64,000 nt of DNA from assembly GCF_021261325.1 (NCBI RefSeq), contig NZ_JAJSBI010000002.1, positions 248,001-312,000 on the forward strand. The letters are read 5' to 3'. Source of the stretch: Streptomyces guryensis (GTDB lineage: Bacteria; Actinomycetota; Actinomycetes; Streptomycetales; Streptomycetaceae). How positions within the stretch are numbered: the first letter of the stretch is position 1; each line of letters begins with the position of its first letter. The notes below the pieces were generated by a model, which saw nothing but the letters and a program-made list of their open reading frames with translations, had not been told where the DNA came from and did not search any database. Below, one piece after another: positions 1 to 8,658 of the stretch. The translations under genes and the position numbers were made by a program.

Positions 1-871
1 GCGCGTTGCCCGCGCCCTGCGCGATCAGTTCCTTGTCGTACTCGGTGCGCGGCCCGTCGTGCAGCCGGTCCACGGCCGCCGCGCTGAACAGCGACTCGGC
101 GGACGCGATCAGGGTGAAGGCGACGACCGTGCCGAGCAGACCGATGCTCGCGAGGTCGGCGAAGGCGCTCAGCGGGGGCGGCTGGATGGAGCCCAGCAGA
201 CCCTGCACCTCCACGGTGGCGACCGGCAGCGAGAACACCAGCGCCACGACGGTCGCGAGTCCGACCGCGGCGAGCGGACCGGGGACCGTGCGCACCTGCT
301 TCGGCATCCGCTTCCACAGCACGAGCACGGCGATGGTGCCGGCGCCGAGGAGGAGCGAGGCGAGCGCGTCCGTCTTCCCGACGGCGCCGAAGAGCGCGCC
401 GGGAAGCTCGGCTATCTTCGCCAGACCGGAGGCGGGCGCCTTGGCGTCCGACATCGAGTAGAGCTGTCCGGCGATCAGCACGAGCCCGATGCCGGCCAGC
501 ATGCCCTCGACGACCGAGACCGAGATGGCCCGGAAGTAGCGCCCCAGCTTCAGGGTGCCCATGAGGATCTGAAGGGCGCCGGTGGCGAGGACGACCACGC
601 CGAGGGCCGGCAGCCCGAACTCCCGCACGGCCTCGAAGACCAGCACGGTCAGACCCGCCGCGGGCCCGGAGACCTGAAGGCTGCTGCCGCGCATCAGGCC
701 CGTGACGATGCCGCCCACGATGCCGGTGACCAGGCCGAGTTCGGCCGGGACACCGGAGGCGACGGCCACGCCCACACACAGCGGGAGCGCGACCAGGAAG
801 ACGACCAGGGAGGCGGCGAAGTCCTGCCGCAGATGAGGGTTCCTCGATATCGCGGTCATCACGGCGCTCAC
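1..871 (-). CDS. SulP family anion permease (partial, C-terminus off window)
   Basis: This is an inner-membrane SulP/SLC26-type anion transporter, moving sulfate or bicarbonate. The reading frame is open from a GTG at 871 to the window edge, about 290 residues. It begins with the typical SulP opening (DFAASLVVFLVALPLCVGVA), followed by repeated hydrophobic helices and the family signature region around GPAAGLTVLV. A C-terminal STAS domain, if present, lies outside the window. The GTG start overlaps the stop of the carbonic anhydrase gene (GTGA); an in-frame GTG at 862 and an ATG at 859 are alternative starts. SulP permeases linked to carbonic anhydrases are commonly inferred to carry bicarbonate, which I consider likely here but cannot prove. 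Confidence 0.9.
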   Translation of the reverse strand, partial: MSAVMTAISRNPHLRQDFAASLVVFLVALPLCVGVAVASGVPAELGLVTGIVGGIVTGLMRGSSLQVSGPAAGLTVLVFEAVREFGLPALGVVVLATGALQILMGTLKLGRYFRAISVSVVEGMLAGIGLVLIAGQLYSMSDAKAPASGLAKIAELPGALFGAVGKTDALASLLLGAGTIAVLVLWKRMPKQVRTVPGPLAAVGLATVVALVFSLPVATVEVQGLLGSIQPPPLSAFADLASIGLLGTVVAFTLIASAESLFSAAAVDRLHDGPRTEYDKELIAQGAGNA

Positions 872-1446
872 AGGGCCTTGAAGAGGTCGGAGGTGGCGTC
901 GTGCGCCAGGACGGCGCCGGTGTGGACCTCGTAGTACCAGGCGTGCAGGGACAGTTGGCGGTCCTTCAGCTTCTTCTCGATGAACGGGTACGAGCGCAGC
1001 CGCAGCAGCTGCGTCAGGACGTGGCTCTGCACGCCCTCGGTGACGGCCGGGTCCTCGATCGCGCCTGCCGGGCGCGGGGTGGCGTGCGCGAGCCAGTCGC
1101 GCACGGCGGGGACGGCGGTCAGGTCGTCGCCGCGCACGAGTGCGCCGACGGCGCCGCAGTGCGAGTGGCCGCAGACGACGATGTCGTCGACCCCGAGCAC
1201 CTCCACCGCGTACTCGATGGTGGCCGCCTCGCTGGTGGGGTGCTGCGAGGCGAACGGCGGGACGATGTTGCCCGCGGTGCGCAGCTCGAAGAGCTCGCCC
1301 GGGCGTGCGCCGGTGATCAGGGCCGGGACGACCCTGGAGTCGGAGCAGGTGATGAACAGCACCTGCGGGGACTGGCCTTCGGCGAGTTTGGCGAACTCCT
1401 CAGGGCGCTGTCCGAACGTACGGGCGTTGTCGATGAGGGGCTGCAT
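868..1446 (-). CDS. beta-class carbonic anhydrase
   Basis: This is a zinc enzyme of 192 residues that interconverts CO2 and bicarbonate in the cytoplasm. The beta-class ligand motifs are intact: CSDSR (Cys plus the Asp-Arg dyad) at about residue 34 and CGHSHCG (His and Cys ligands) at about residue 93. An AGGAGGAG ribosome-binding site lies upstream of the ATG, at slightly long spacing. The stop overlaps the SulP permease start, so the two are almost certainly co-translated as a bicarbonate supply and transport unit. Length is normal for the family. Confidence 0.95.
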   Translation of the reverse strand: MQPLIDNARTFGQRPEEFAKLAEGQSPQVLFITCSDSRVVPALITGARPGELFELRTAGNIVPPFASQHPTSEAATIEYAVEVLGVDDIVVCGHSHCGAVGALVRGDDLTAVPAVRDWLAHATPRPAGAIEDPAVTEGVQSHVLTQLLRLRSYPFIEKKLKDRQLSLHAWYYEVHTGAVLAHDATSDLFKAL

Positions 1447-1533
1447 GATGTGATGACTCCTCCTGGCGCGCAGCGAAGGCGCGTCGGTGTGGGCAGGACA
1501 GATGTGGGGGAACTGCGCTGTTCTGCTTCTCTC

Positions 1534-1926
1534 TCAGCAGCGGAAGACCTGAAGTGCCGCCGGAGAGTGGGATGTCGAGTGTCTCGACAGGTGATGGGCG
1601 CGGTTCGCGACCGGTTCGTGGACGGAGGCAGGGTCCTGCGCCAGCAGTTGGCGCTCGGGCTCCTCCGGCGTGCATCCGGTGTTCACATGACGGTCGCGGG
1701 GGCGCAGGGGGCCGGTCGGCTCCCCGGAGCGCCCGCAGTCGCGGTGTGTTGCGGACTCGTCATGCAGCGCCTTGCCCGAGAGTTCGGTTCCGGGCAGAGC
1801 TTTGGCTACGGCATGACGGACCGTGTGCGCGGCTGCGAAGGACGCGGTGGGTGCGAAGAAGGTGAGGGCAAGCAGGGCGGCGGTGAGGAGAGCCAGGCCG
1901 GTGCGGACTGCCGTACCTCGGAACAT
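1534..1926 (-). CDS. small secreted hypothetical protein
   Basis: This 130-residue ORF starts with ATG five bases after a strong purine-rich ribosome-binding site (AAGGGGGG). The N-terminus is a convincing Sec signal: basic MFRGTAVRTG, a hydrophobic core of about 18 residues, then an Ala-rich cleavage region (SFAAAHT). The remainder is polar, rich in His, Arg and Pro, with two Cys and no recognisable domain. It lies upstream of the carbonic anhydrase on the same strand, separated by about 90 bases. I do not recognise a function. The C-terminal half could be poorly conserved. Confidence 0.6.
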   Translation of the reverse strand: MFRGTAVRTGLALLTAALLALTFFAPTASFAAAHTVRHAVAKALPGTELSGKALHDESATHRDCGRSGEPTGPLRPRDRHVNTGCTPEEPERQLLAQDPASVHEPVANRAHHLSRHSTSHSPAALQVFRC

Positions 1927-1997
1927 GAGCCCCCCTTCCTGCCGTTCACGCTTCTCGTACCGACCAAGGAATGGTCAATCGTCGGTCAAGAAACACA

Positions 1998-2027
1998 TTA
2001 ACCCTGCAAAGTTGTTTGCAGGGTTAA
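1998..2027. promoter_or_regulatory. perfect 13-bp inverted repeat (operator or terminator)
   Basis: The arms TTAACCCTGCAAA (1998-2010) and TTTGCAGGGTTAA (2015-2027) are perfect complements around a 4-base GTTG spacer. The element is AT-rich relative to its surroundings. It lies about 70 bases upstream of the small secreted gene and about 55 bases past the end of the zapE gene, both on the minus strand. It could be an operator for the secreted gene and carbonic anhydrase unit or a zapE terminator. Confidence 0.7.
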
Positions 2028-2080
2028 CTTAACGTTTCCAGCTGAAGAGAGCCTGAAATGCGCTGGTGGGGTGGCGCGAA

Positions 2081-3187
2081 CTAGTCGCTCTCGGCGAGTC
2101 CCTTGCCATCTCGCGCCAGCGCGGTGAGTCGGGAGATCGCCCGGAAGTACTTCTTGCGGTAGCCGCCGTTCAGCATGTCCTCGCTGAACAGCCGGTCGAA
2201 GGGCGCCCCGGAGGCCAGGACCGGCACCTCGCGGTCGTAGAGCCGGTCCGCGAGCACCACGAGCCGCAGGGCCGTCGACTGGTCGGGGACGGGACGGACG
2301 TCGGTGAGGCAGACCGCCCTCAGGCCGTCGGTCAGTGCGCCGTACCGGCTGGGGTGGACCTTGGCGAGGTGGTGCAGGAGGTGCGGGAAGTCGTCGAGCG
2401 AGGCGCCCGGGGAGGCGTACGCCGCCTTGGTCACCTGCTCGTCCGAGAAGGGCGCCGGTGCCTCGGGCAGACCGCGGTGGCGGAAGTCCTCGCCGTCGAT
2501 GCGCAGGGCGCGGAAGTGGGCGGACAGGCCCTGGATCTCGCGCAGGAAGTCGGCCGCCGCGAAACGGCCCTCGCCGAGCTTGCCGGGAAGGGTGTTGGAG
2601 GTGGCGGCGAGGGCCACACCGGCGTCGACGAGCCTGCCGAGCAGGGTCGACACGAGGACCGTGTCGCCCGGGTCGTCGAGCTCGAACTCGTCGATGCACA
2701 GCAGGCGGTGGCCGCTGAGCGTCTGCACGGTCTGTTGGAAGCCCAGGGCGCCGACCAGGTTGGTGAGTTCGACGAACGTGCCGAACGCCTTGAGCGCGGG
2801 CTCTGCCGGGGTGGCGTGCCAGAGGGAGGCGAGGAGGTGGGTCTTGCCGACGCCGTAACCGCCGTCGAGGTAGACGCCGCGGGGGCCGGCCGGGAGCTTC
2901 GGCGCCTTCGGCTTCCCGAACCCGAAGAAGCCGCGCTTTCCGCCGCCGACGGCGTGCGCCCCGCCGAGCCCGCCCGCGAAGCCCTCGAGGGCCCGGACGG
3001 CCTCGGTCTGGCTGGGCTGGTTCGGGTCCGGTATGTAGGTGCTGAAGCGCACCGAGTCGAAGCGGGGCGGCGGCACCATCTCGGCGACCAGGCGGTCCGC
3101 GGGGACATGCGGCGCACGGGCGCACAGGGACAGCGGGGCCGCGTCGGCTATCGGACTGAGGCCGGGGGCGGAAGGGGAGGACGACAC
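2081..3187 (-). CDS. zapE: ZapE/AFG1-family ATPase
   Basis: This is a P-loop ATPase of 368 residues in the AFG1/ZapE family, associated with cell division in Gram-negatives and mitochondrial proteostasis in eukaryotes. The Walker A motif GGYGVGKTH and a Walker B region LLCIDEFELDD are clear, with a later sensor region (AATSNTLPGKLGEGRFAA). I prefer the GTG at 3187 because the longer reading from ATG 3226 would overlap the start codon of the divergent gene at 3225, and the residues before SSSPSAPG do not look conserved. It is probably transcribed from the short region shared with the divergent reductase. Confidence 0.9.
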   Translation of the reverse strand: MSSSPSAPGLSPIADAAPLSLCARAPHVPADRLVAEMVPPPRFDSVRFSTYIPDPNQPSQTEAVRALEGFAGGLGGAHAVGGGKRGFFGFGKPKAPKLPAGPRGVYLDGGYGVGKTHLLASLWHATPAEPALKAFGTFVELTNLVGALGFQQTVQTLSGHRLLCIDEFELDDPGDTVLVSTLLGRLVDAGVALAATSNTLPGKLGEGRFAAADFLREIQGLSAHFRALRIDGEDFRHRGLPEAPAPFSDEQVTKAAYASPGASLDDFPHLLHHLAKVHPSRYGALTDGLRAVCLTDVRPVPDQSTALRLVVLADRLYDREVPVLASGAPFDRLFSEDMLNGGYRKKYFRAISRLTALARDGKGLAESD

Positions 3188-3224
3188 GGTTCCCCATGCT
3201 AAGGGCCGTGCCACACTGCACGAC

Positions 3225-4055
3225 ATGCGACGCCTGTTCCCTGTGACCGACGAGACAGTGCCGAAAGCTCCGGGAAGTCCCGGTGAGGAGGGTGGGGCCG
3301 GTGTTCTGGAAGCCCCGGCCGACCGCGAGTGGAGCCTCGCGGAGCTCGCCGCCGCCTACGCCTACCCCGAGCCCACCGCCGGCGGACGGCCCGTCCCGTG
3401 GCTGAGGGCGAACATGGTGTCCACGCTCGACGGGGCCGCCCAGCACGACGGGCGGTCGCAGCCGATCTCCAGCGCGGCCGACATGCGGATCTTCGGCACC
3501 CTGCGCGGGCTGGCGGACGTCGTGATCGTCGGTGCGGAAACGGTACGTCAGGAGGGGTACCGGCCCGCACGCGCGCGAGCGGAGTTCGCGGAGCTGCGGG
3601 AGGCGGCCGGGCAGTCGCCGGCGCCGGCGATCGCGGTGGTCAGCGCCGGCCTGGACCTGGACTTCTCCCTTCCGCTGTTCGCCGCACCGGTGGTGCCGAC
3701 CCTGATCCTCACGGGCGCCGCGGCGGCCCCGGAACGGGTCGCCGCCGCCGAGAAGGCCGGCGCCCGGGTGGTGATCGCCGGCGACGGCGTCGGCGTGGAG
3801 CCCGCCCGCGCGGTACGCGCCCTGGGTGACCTCGGGTACACCCGGCTGCTCACCGAGGGCGGTCCCCGGCTGCTCGGCCAGCTCGTCGCCGCCGGAGTGC
3901 TCGACGAGCTCTGCCTCGCCGTCTCCCCGATGCTCACCGCCGGTGACGCGCAGCGCATCGCGGGCGGGCCGCCGGTCGCGGTTCCGCAGCGCTTCGTCCT
4001 CGCGTCGCTGCTGGAGGAGGAAGGGTTTCTCTTCACCCGCTACCAGCGGCCCTGA
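3225..4055 (+). CDS. pyrimidine reductase (RibD C-terminal / DHFR-like) family protein
   Basis: This 276-residue protein has the RibD C-terminal fold, which reduces pyrimidines of the riboflavin pathway or related substrates with NAD(P)H. Conserved family segments are visible: NMVSTLDGAA near residue 64, DVVIVGAETVRQEGY near residue 100 and LLTEGGPRLLG near residue 208. It has no deaminase domain, so it is a stand-alone reductase-like member whose exact substrate is unknown. It is divergent from zapE, with start codons about 40 bases apart, and no other riboflavin genes are nearby. Confidence 0.85.
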   Translation: MRRLFPVTDETVPKAPGSPGEEGGAGVLEAPADREWSLAELAAAYAYPEPTAGGRPVPWLRANMVSTLDGAAQHDGRSQPISSAADMRIFGTLRGLADVVIVGAETVRQEGYRPARARAEFAELREAAGQSPAPAIAVVSAGLDLDFSLPLFAAPVVPTLILTGAAAAPERVAAAEKAGARVVIAGDGVGVEPARAVRALGDLGYTRLLTEGGPRLLGQLVAAGVLDELCLAVSPMLTAGDAQRIAGGPPVAVPQRFVLASLLEEEGFLFTRYQRP

Positions 4056-4141
4056 GAATCGTTCAGCGGTACCGCCGGTCCCGAAATCGACGGAACCTAC
4101 CGTTCCGCTTGGTTCGGGGCGGGCACACTGAATCACGCAGT

Positions 4142-4159
4142 CCCCGTGACATCACGGGG
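4142..4159. promoter_or_regulatory. palindrome in leader of conserved hypothetical gene
   Basis: Perfect 8-bp arms CCCCGTGA and TCACGGGG flank a 2-base centre (CA). The element lies about 30 bases upstream of the GTG start at 4189. It could be an operator or a small hairpin in the 5' leader. Confidence 0.5.
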
Positions 4160-4188
4160 CAGGATGGCTTCCGCAGAAGGGGCGCCCG

Positions 4189-4662
4189 GTGTTCACAAGC
4201 GTATTGATGATCGAGAAGGCCCTGACGTCCGCAGACGTGGAGTTCGTCACCAGCTTGCACGGGGACGAGGAGGTCTCCTTCCATGTGCTGCTCCAGCCCC
4301 GCGGCGACCAGGCGGACCGCCTGCTGCGGGCCATCGACGACGTCGCGCTCGGCGAGCTGGACGAGGTCCCGCGTGAACGGGACGTCCCCGAGGGGGAGGC
4401 CGCGAGGCCCTTCGGGGAGCGGGCGTTGGAGGTGTCGCTGCAGGCGTTGCAGGTTGCGGGCAGCTCTGCTGAGGGGCGGCTGATCGAGGATCATCCGCTG
4501 GACGCGTTGAAGGGTCTCGTGGACGAGGTGGGGGCGGACGAGGTGATCGTGCTGACCGATCCCCACTACGTGGAGGAGTTCTTTCATCGGGACTGGGCGT
4601 CTCGGGCTCGGCACAAGGTGGGTGTGCCCGTGCTGAAGCTGTTTTCGCACAGTAAGGCCTAG
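4189..4662 (+). CDS. conserved actinobacterial hypothetical protein
   Basis: This soluble 157-residue protein starts at GTG with an AGAAGG ribosome-binding site about 8 bases upstream. It is mostly alpha/beta in character, with an acidic middle and the segment EVIVLTDPHYVEEFFHRDWASRARHK near the C-terminus, reminiscent of nucleotide-binding or universal-stress-like folds. Homologues in Streptomyces databases are often labelled indole-3-glycerol phosphate synthase, but none of the TrpC barrel motifs is present and the length is far too short. I regard the function as unknown. The dispersed repeat lies between it and murC. Confidence 0.85.
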   Translation: MFTSVLMIEKALTSADVEFVTSLHGDEEVSFHVLLQPRGDQADRLLRAIDDVALGELDEVPRERDVPEGEAARPFGERALEVSLQALQVAGSSAEGRLIEDHPLDALKGLVDEVGADEVIVLTDPHYVEEFFHRDWASRARHKVGVPVLKLFSHSKA

Positions 4663-4704
4663 CAGGCGCCGTCGGGGGGTGGGGTGCGTTTGCGGCTGCG
4701 CGTG

Positions 4705-4771
4705 GGTGGGGGCCGGTCGCGCCCCCGCGGCGGAGCCGCACATTGATACAGCCCCGCGCCCCTTGGCGGGG
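4705..4771 (+). repeat. dispersed intergenic repeat, copy 1 (long form)
   Basis: This copy has the shared core: a GGTCGCGCCC block, a GCGG/CCGC mini-hairpin (GCGGCGGAGCCGC), then TACAGCCCCGCGCCCCTT. It fills most of the 179-base gap between the hypothetical gene ending at 4662 and murC at 4842. Four related copies occur at 12053, 20921, 27253 and 59611. Confidence 0.8.
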
Positions 4772-4841
4772 GTGCCCTCACCGTAGGCAATAGGCTGGGG
4801 CGCTGAACATCCGTAATACCAGTACGCACAGGGAGACACGC

Positions 4842-6230
4842 ATGGCACCCGGCCTTCCCACCGCCATGGAGCGACCGCATTTCATCGGGATCGGTGGCGC
4901 CGGGATGTCGGGGATCGCGAAGATCCTTGCTCAGCGCGGTGGCAAGGTGGCGGGCAGTGACGCGAAGGAGTCCGCCACCGCCGAGGCGCTGCGGGCGCTG
5001 GGTGTGACCGTGCACATCGGGCATGCGGCGGAGCATCTCGCCGACGACGCCAGCTGTGTCGTCGTGTCGTCGGCGATCCGGAAGGACAACCCGGAGCTGG
5101 CCCGGGCCGCCGAGCTGGGGATTCCGGTGGTGCACCGGTCCGACGCCCTCGCCGCGCTGATGGACGGGTTGCGGCCGATCGCGGTCGCCGGTACGCACGG
5201 GAAGACGACCACGACGTCGATGCTGGCCGTCTCGCTGAGCGAGCTGGGGCTGAAGCCGTCGTACGCGATCGGCGGCGACCTGGACGCGCCCGGCTCCAAC
5301 GCCCTGCACGGCGAGGGTGACATCTTCGTCGCCGAGGCCGACGAATCGGACCGCAGCTTCCACAAGTACGCGCCCGAGGTCGCGATCGTCCTCAACGTCG
5401 AGCTCGACCACCACGCCAACTACGCGTCCATGGACGAGATCTACGAGTCCTTCGAGACGTTCGCCGGACGGATCGTGCCGGGCGGCTCGCTGGTGATCTC
5501 CTCCGACCACGAGGGTGCGCGCGAGCTGACCCGGCGACTGGCCGGTTCGGTGCGGACGGTGACGTACGGGGAGGCCGAGGACGCCGACGTACGGGTCCTG
5601 TCGGTCGTACCGCAGGGGCTGAAGAGCGAGGTCACGGTCCTGCTGGACGGGCAGGAGCTCACCTTCGCCGTCTCCGTGCCCGGCCGTCACTACGCGCACA
5701 ACGCCGTGGCCGCGCTCGCGGCGGGCGTCGCGCTGGGCGTCCCCGCGGCCGAGCTGGCGTCGGCCCTCGCCTCGTACACCGGGGTGAAGCGCCGCCTGCA
5801 GCTGAAGGGCGAGGCGGCCGGTGTCCAGGTCATCGACTCCTACGCCCACCACCCGACGGAGATGACCGCCGACCTGGAGGCGATGCGCGCCGCGGCGGGC
5901 GAGGCCCGGATCCTGGTCGTCTTCCAGCCGCACCTGTTCTCGCGGACGCAGGAGCTCGGCAAGGAGATGGGACAGTCGCTGGCCCTGGCGGACGCGTCGG
6001 TCGTCCTCGACATCTACCCGGCCCGCGAGGACCCGATCCCCGGTGTGACGAGCGAGCTGATCATCGAGGCGGCGCGGGCCGCGGGCGCGGACGTGACGCC
6101 CGTCCACGACAAGGCGGAGGTGCCTGAGGTCGTGGCGGGAATGGCGAAGGCGGGTGATCTCGTTCTCACCATGGGCGCGGGCGACGTCACCGACCTCGGA
6201 CCGCGCATCCTGGACCGTCTCGCGAAGTAA
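4842..6230 (+). CDS. murC: UDP-N-acetylmuramate--L-alanine ligase MurC
   Basis: This 462-residue cytoplasmic enzyme joins L-alanine to UDP-MurNAc, the first peptide step of peptidoglycan synthesis. The UDP-binding N-terminus HFIGIGGAGMSGIA, the ATP loop GTHGKTTTTSM (about residue 117), the DESDRSF segment and the LNVELDHHANY region are all intact. Start is ATG with a GGGAG ribosome-binding site. It is not in a division/cell-wall cluster here. Instead it is followed after 13 bases by msrB in a likely operon. The isolated position agrees with what I recall for streptomycetes, where murC lies apart from the dcw genes. Confidence 0.95.
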   Translation: MAPGLPTAMERPHFIGIGGAGMSGIAKILAQRGGKVAGSDAKESATAEALRALGVTVHIGHAAEHLADDASCVVVSSAIRKDNPELARAAELGIPVVHRSDALAALMDGLRPIAVAGTHGKTTTTSMLAVSLSELGLKPSYAIGGDLDAPGSNALHGEGDIFVAEADESDRSFHKYAPEVAIVLNVELDHHANYASMDEIYESFETFAGRIVPGGSLVISSDHEGARELTRRLAGSVRTVTYGEAEDADVRVLSVVPQGLKSEVTVLLDGQELTFAVSVPGRHYAHNAVAALAAGVALGVPAAELASALASYTGVKRRLQLKGEAAGVQVIDSYAHHPTEMTADLEAMRAAAGEARILVVFQPHLFSRTQELGKEMGQSLALADASVVLDIYPAREDPIPGVTSELIIEAARAAGADVTPVHDKAEVPEVVAGMAKAGDLVLTMGAGDVTDLGPRILDRLAK

Positions 6231-6243
6231 GGGGCTGAGCTTC

Positions 6244-6651
6244 ATGTCGTACGACGTCGAAAAGCCGGACGAGCAGTGGCGTGCGGAGCTGACCCCGGCC
6301 GAGTACGCCGTGCTGCGCCAGGCCGCGACCGAGCCCGCCTTCACGGGTGAGTACACCGGCACCAAGACGACGGGCGTGTACTCGTGCCGCGCCTGCGGCG
6401 CCGAACTGTTCACCTCCACCACGAAGTTCGAGTCGCACTGCGGCTGGCCGTCCTTCTACGACCCGAAGGACACCGACGCGGTCGAGCTGATCGAGGACCG
6501 CACGCACGGCATGGTGCGGACCGAGGTGCGGTGCGCGCGGTGCGGATCGCACCTCGGGCACGTGTTCGAGGGTGAGGGGTATCCGACGCCCACGGACCAG
6601 CGGTACTGCATCAACTCGATCTCCCTTCGCCTGACCCCTGACGAGGGCTGA
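6244..6651 (+). CDS. msrB: peptide-methionine (R)-S-oxide reductase MsrB
   Basis: This 135-residue enzyme reduces methionine-R-sulfoxide in proteins using thioredoxin. Two CxxC zinc pairs (CRAC near residue 45, CARC near residue 97) and the catalytic Cys in RYCINSIS near the C-terminus are present. An AAGGGG ribosome-binding site precedes the ATG. Expression is probably coupled to murC, whose stop is 13 bases upstream. Confidence 0.95.
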   Translation: MSYDVEKPDEQWRAELTPAEYAVLRQAATEPAFTGEYTGTKTTGVYSCRACGAELFTSTTKFESHCGWPSFYDPKDTDAVELIEDRTHGMVRTEVRCARCGSHLGHVFEGEGYPTPTDQRYCINSISLRLTPDEG

Positions 6652-6656
6652 CCGTC

Positions 6657-7196
6657 CTAGTCCGCGGTCTTGGTGTACGTGTAGGGGGCGGCGACCGCGC
6701 CACTGTGGTGATCGGCCGCGCGCAGGGCGGCCGTGAGGCGTTCGCGTGGTTTCATGCCGAGGCCGGCGGTGGCGTGGAGGGCGCCGAGGGCGTACTCGTC
6801 GCCGCAGCCGACCGCGGCGTACCCGTCGGCCGACTCGCTGACCTGGTAGTCGCCGTGGATGGCGAAGAGCCGGCCCTGGACGCCCACGAGGAAGCTGCCG
6901 GCCTGTTCCTGCTCGGAGTCCTTGCGCGCCCAGCCACCGTCCTTGAGGCAGGTGCGGACCGCGTTGACGAAGGTCGTGGCCATGAAGCGGTAGAGGGCAC
7001 CTTCCGGGTGCGGGGCCTCAAGTGCGTAGTGCAGCAACTGCCCCATGCGGAAGGACGTGGTGTACCCGAGGACGTAGGGCCCGTTGGTGAACACCTTCGG
7101 GTCGCGGCAGATGGTGAGCCGATATCCGTCACTGCCTGCGGAGTCTGCGGCCAGATGTACTCGCTTGCGATTGACCAGGCCGACGATGACCGTCAA
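6657..7196 (-). CDS. Ntn-hydrolase-like (proteasome-beta-like) hypothetical protein
   Basis: The opening LTVIVGLVNRKRVHLAADSAG resembles the first strand-turn-strand of proteasome-beta/HslV-type N-terminal nucleophile folds, and CGDEYALGALHAT matches the later conserved portion. The predicted length is 179 residues from the TTG at 7196, which has a GGGGG tract about 9 bases upstream. The frame stays open further upstream, but that extension is Arg/Pro-rich and unlike coding sequence. The nucleophile Thr would be residue 2 after Met. No partner regulator is adjacent. The function is unknown. It is convergent with msrB, 5 bases apart. Confidence 0.65.
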   Translation of the reverse strand: MTVIVGLVNRKRVHLAADSAGSDGYRLTICRDPKVFTNGPYVLGYTTSFRMGQLLHYALEAPHPEGALYRFMATTFVNAVRTCLKDGGWARKDSEQEQAGSFLVGVQGRLFAIHGDYQVSESADGYAAVGCGDEYALGALHATAGLGMKPRERLTAALRAADHHSGAVAAPYTYTKTAD

Positions 7197-7296
7197 GTCA
7201 GCACCCCCGTCACGGTGTTGAGGCGTCGCTGTCCGCCTTCGGGGAGTTCTGCCCGCCCGCGGCGCGGAGTCACCGCTTCCGTTCAGCGGTACCGCG

Positions 7297-8592
7297 TCAA
7301 CGGCTCTGTGGTGCGTCCGACTCCGCACGACGGCTTTGCGGGAGCACGGGGTTCGGCTGCCCCTGTGTCCTGCGGCCGTGGCGTCTGCTGCGGGGCGGGC
7401 GCTGGGGCCAGCAGAGGACGTAGGCGGCGGAACCGGCCGCGAAGGCCAGGCGGATGAGGCCCTGGACGGAGTCCGAGGGGACGAGCAGGGCGCTGCCGTA
7501 CAGGGAGATGAGGGCGAGCCAGCTGACCCAGGGGACCAGACGGCGCTGGCCGATCGAGTCCCAGATCAGGGTGCCGAGGAGGACCGAGGCGTTGTAGTAC
7601 GTGTACACGCTCGGGTCCAGGACGATACGGGCGTCGGCGGCGAGCAGCACGACCGCCGGCCAGCGGTGCCGGCGGACCGCCAGGGCGCCCAGGGCGATAC
7701 CGAGGGCCATCTGGGCCGGCCGGTCCCACCAGGGGGTGGCGGCGTCGTGCACACCGAACCAGCGCAGGGCCGAGGCGGCCTGGTTCGGGATCGTGAAGCG
7801 GGCGGCGGCCAGGGTGTCCAGATGCGTGAGGTAGAAGGGCAGCCAGGCGACGGCCACCAGGCCGACCGTCCAGCCGGCGGAGCGCAGCCGGGCGGGGCGT
7901 GGCAGGGCCAGCAGCAGGGGCAGGAAGCCGACCGCCCAGGGTTTGGAGTCCACCGCCAGGGCCAGGAAGACGCCCACGGCCGTCGCGTTGCCGCGCACCA
8001 GCGCCCGTACGGCGAGGGTGGTGAAGAACAGGGCCAGGACGTCGTCCAGGTGCGCGAAACGCACCGAGACCTCCACCCACATCGGGATGAAGGCCGCCCC
8101 GGCGATCAGCACGCGCTGCTGGAGGCGTTTGTGGTTGAGTCCCGTGCCCCGGTAGTGGTCGGCGGCGGCACGGCCGACCAGCACCAGCATGTACAGACCC
8201 AGGCCGGACATGAACGCGTCGGCGAGTTTCTCGCCGAGCTCGGCGGAGAAGGGGGCGAACAGCCCCGCGACCAGGAAGCTGACCGGGCCGATCTGCAGGT
8301 CGGGGTGGTTGGCGTAGAGGGCGAGGCCGCCACCGGGGATCTGCTGGAAGAGCAACTGCTGGCCCTGTACGAGATAGTGCCAGGACACGGCTCCGTGGCG
8401 TTCGGCCACGAAGAACCAGGCGACCGTCCACAGGGCCAGCAGTGCGTTGTGCCAGCGCACCGGGTAGCGGCCGATGCGGCCGACCCGCGCCCCGTCCCCG
8501 GGCACGGCTGCCACCGTCCTCCGCTTCCGCAACTTCCGTCCTCCCCCTCTGCCCGCGCCCGGCGTCGGGGCAGCCGAGGTCGCGGGTACCAC
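7297..8592 (-). CDS. polytopic GT-C-like membrane protein
   Basis: This 431-residue integral membrane protein has roughly nine or ten hydrophobic segments after a basic, glycine-rich N-terminus. The periplasmic-loop-like early region, a helix-rich core (SVRFAHLDDVLALFFTTLA) and a YTYYNASVL segment resemble GT-C glycosyltransferase-like membrane proteins (GT87/DUF2029 group). These use polyprenyl-phosphate sugar donors, but no catalytic residue can be assigned with confidence. Start is GTG 8592. The basic C-terminal tail is probably cytoplasmic. Confidence 0.75.
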   Translation of the reverse strand: MVPATSAAPTPGAGRGGGRKLRKRRTVAAVPGDGARVGRIGRYPVRWHNALLALWTVAWFFVAERHGAVSWHYLVQGQQLLFQQIPGGGLALYANHPDLQIGPVSFLVAGLFAPFSAELGEKLADAFMSGLGLYMLVLVGRAAADHYRGTGLNHKRLQQRVLIAGAAFIPMWVEVSVRFAHLDDVLALFFTTLAVRALVRGNATAVGVFLALAVDSKPWAVGFLPLLLALPRPARLRSAGWTVGLVAVAWLPFYLTHLDTLAAARFTIPNQAASALRWFGVHDAATPWWDRPAQMALGIALGALAVRRHRWPAVVLLAADARIVLDPSVYTYYNASVLLGTLIWDSIGQRRLVPWVSWLALISLYGSALLVPSDSVQGLIRLAFAAGSAAYVLCWPQRPPRSRRHGRRTQGQPNPVLPQSRRAESDAPQSR

Positions 8593-8658
8593 CCCGTCAT
8601 CCTTGTAGAGGGGGGCTCGGCGCTGTGGGTTCCCTGTCCGGGGCCGCGGGACGGGCCG

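Noticed and set aside
4189-4662. Annotation as indole-3-glycerol phosphate synthase
   Set aside because: The protein is 157 residues and lacks TrpC barrel motifs. The label seems to be an inherited database error.
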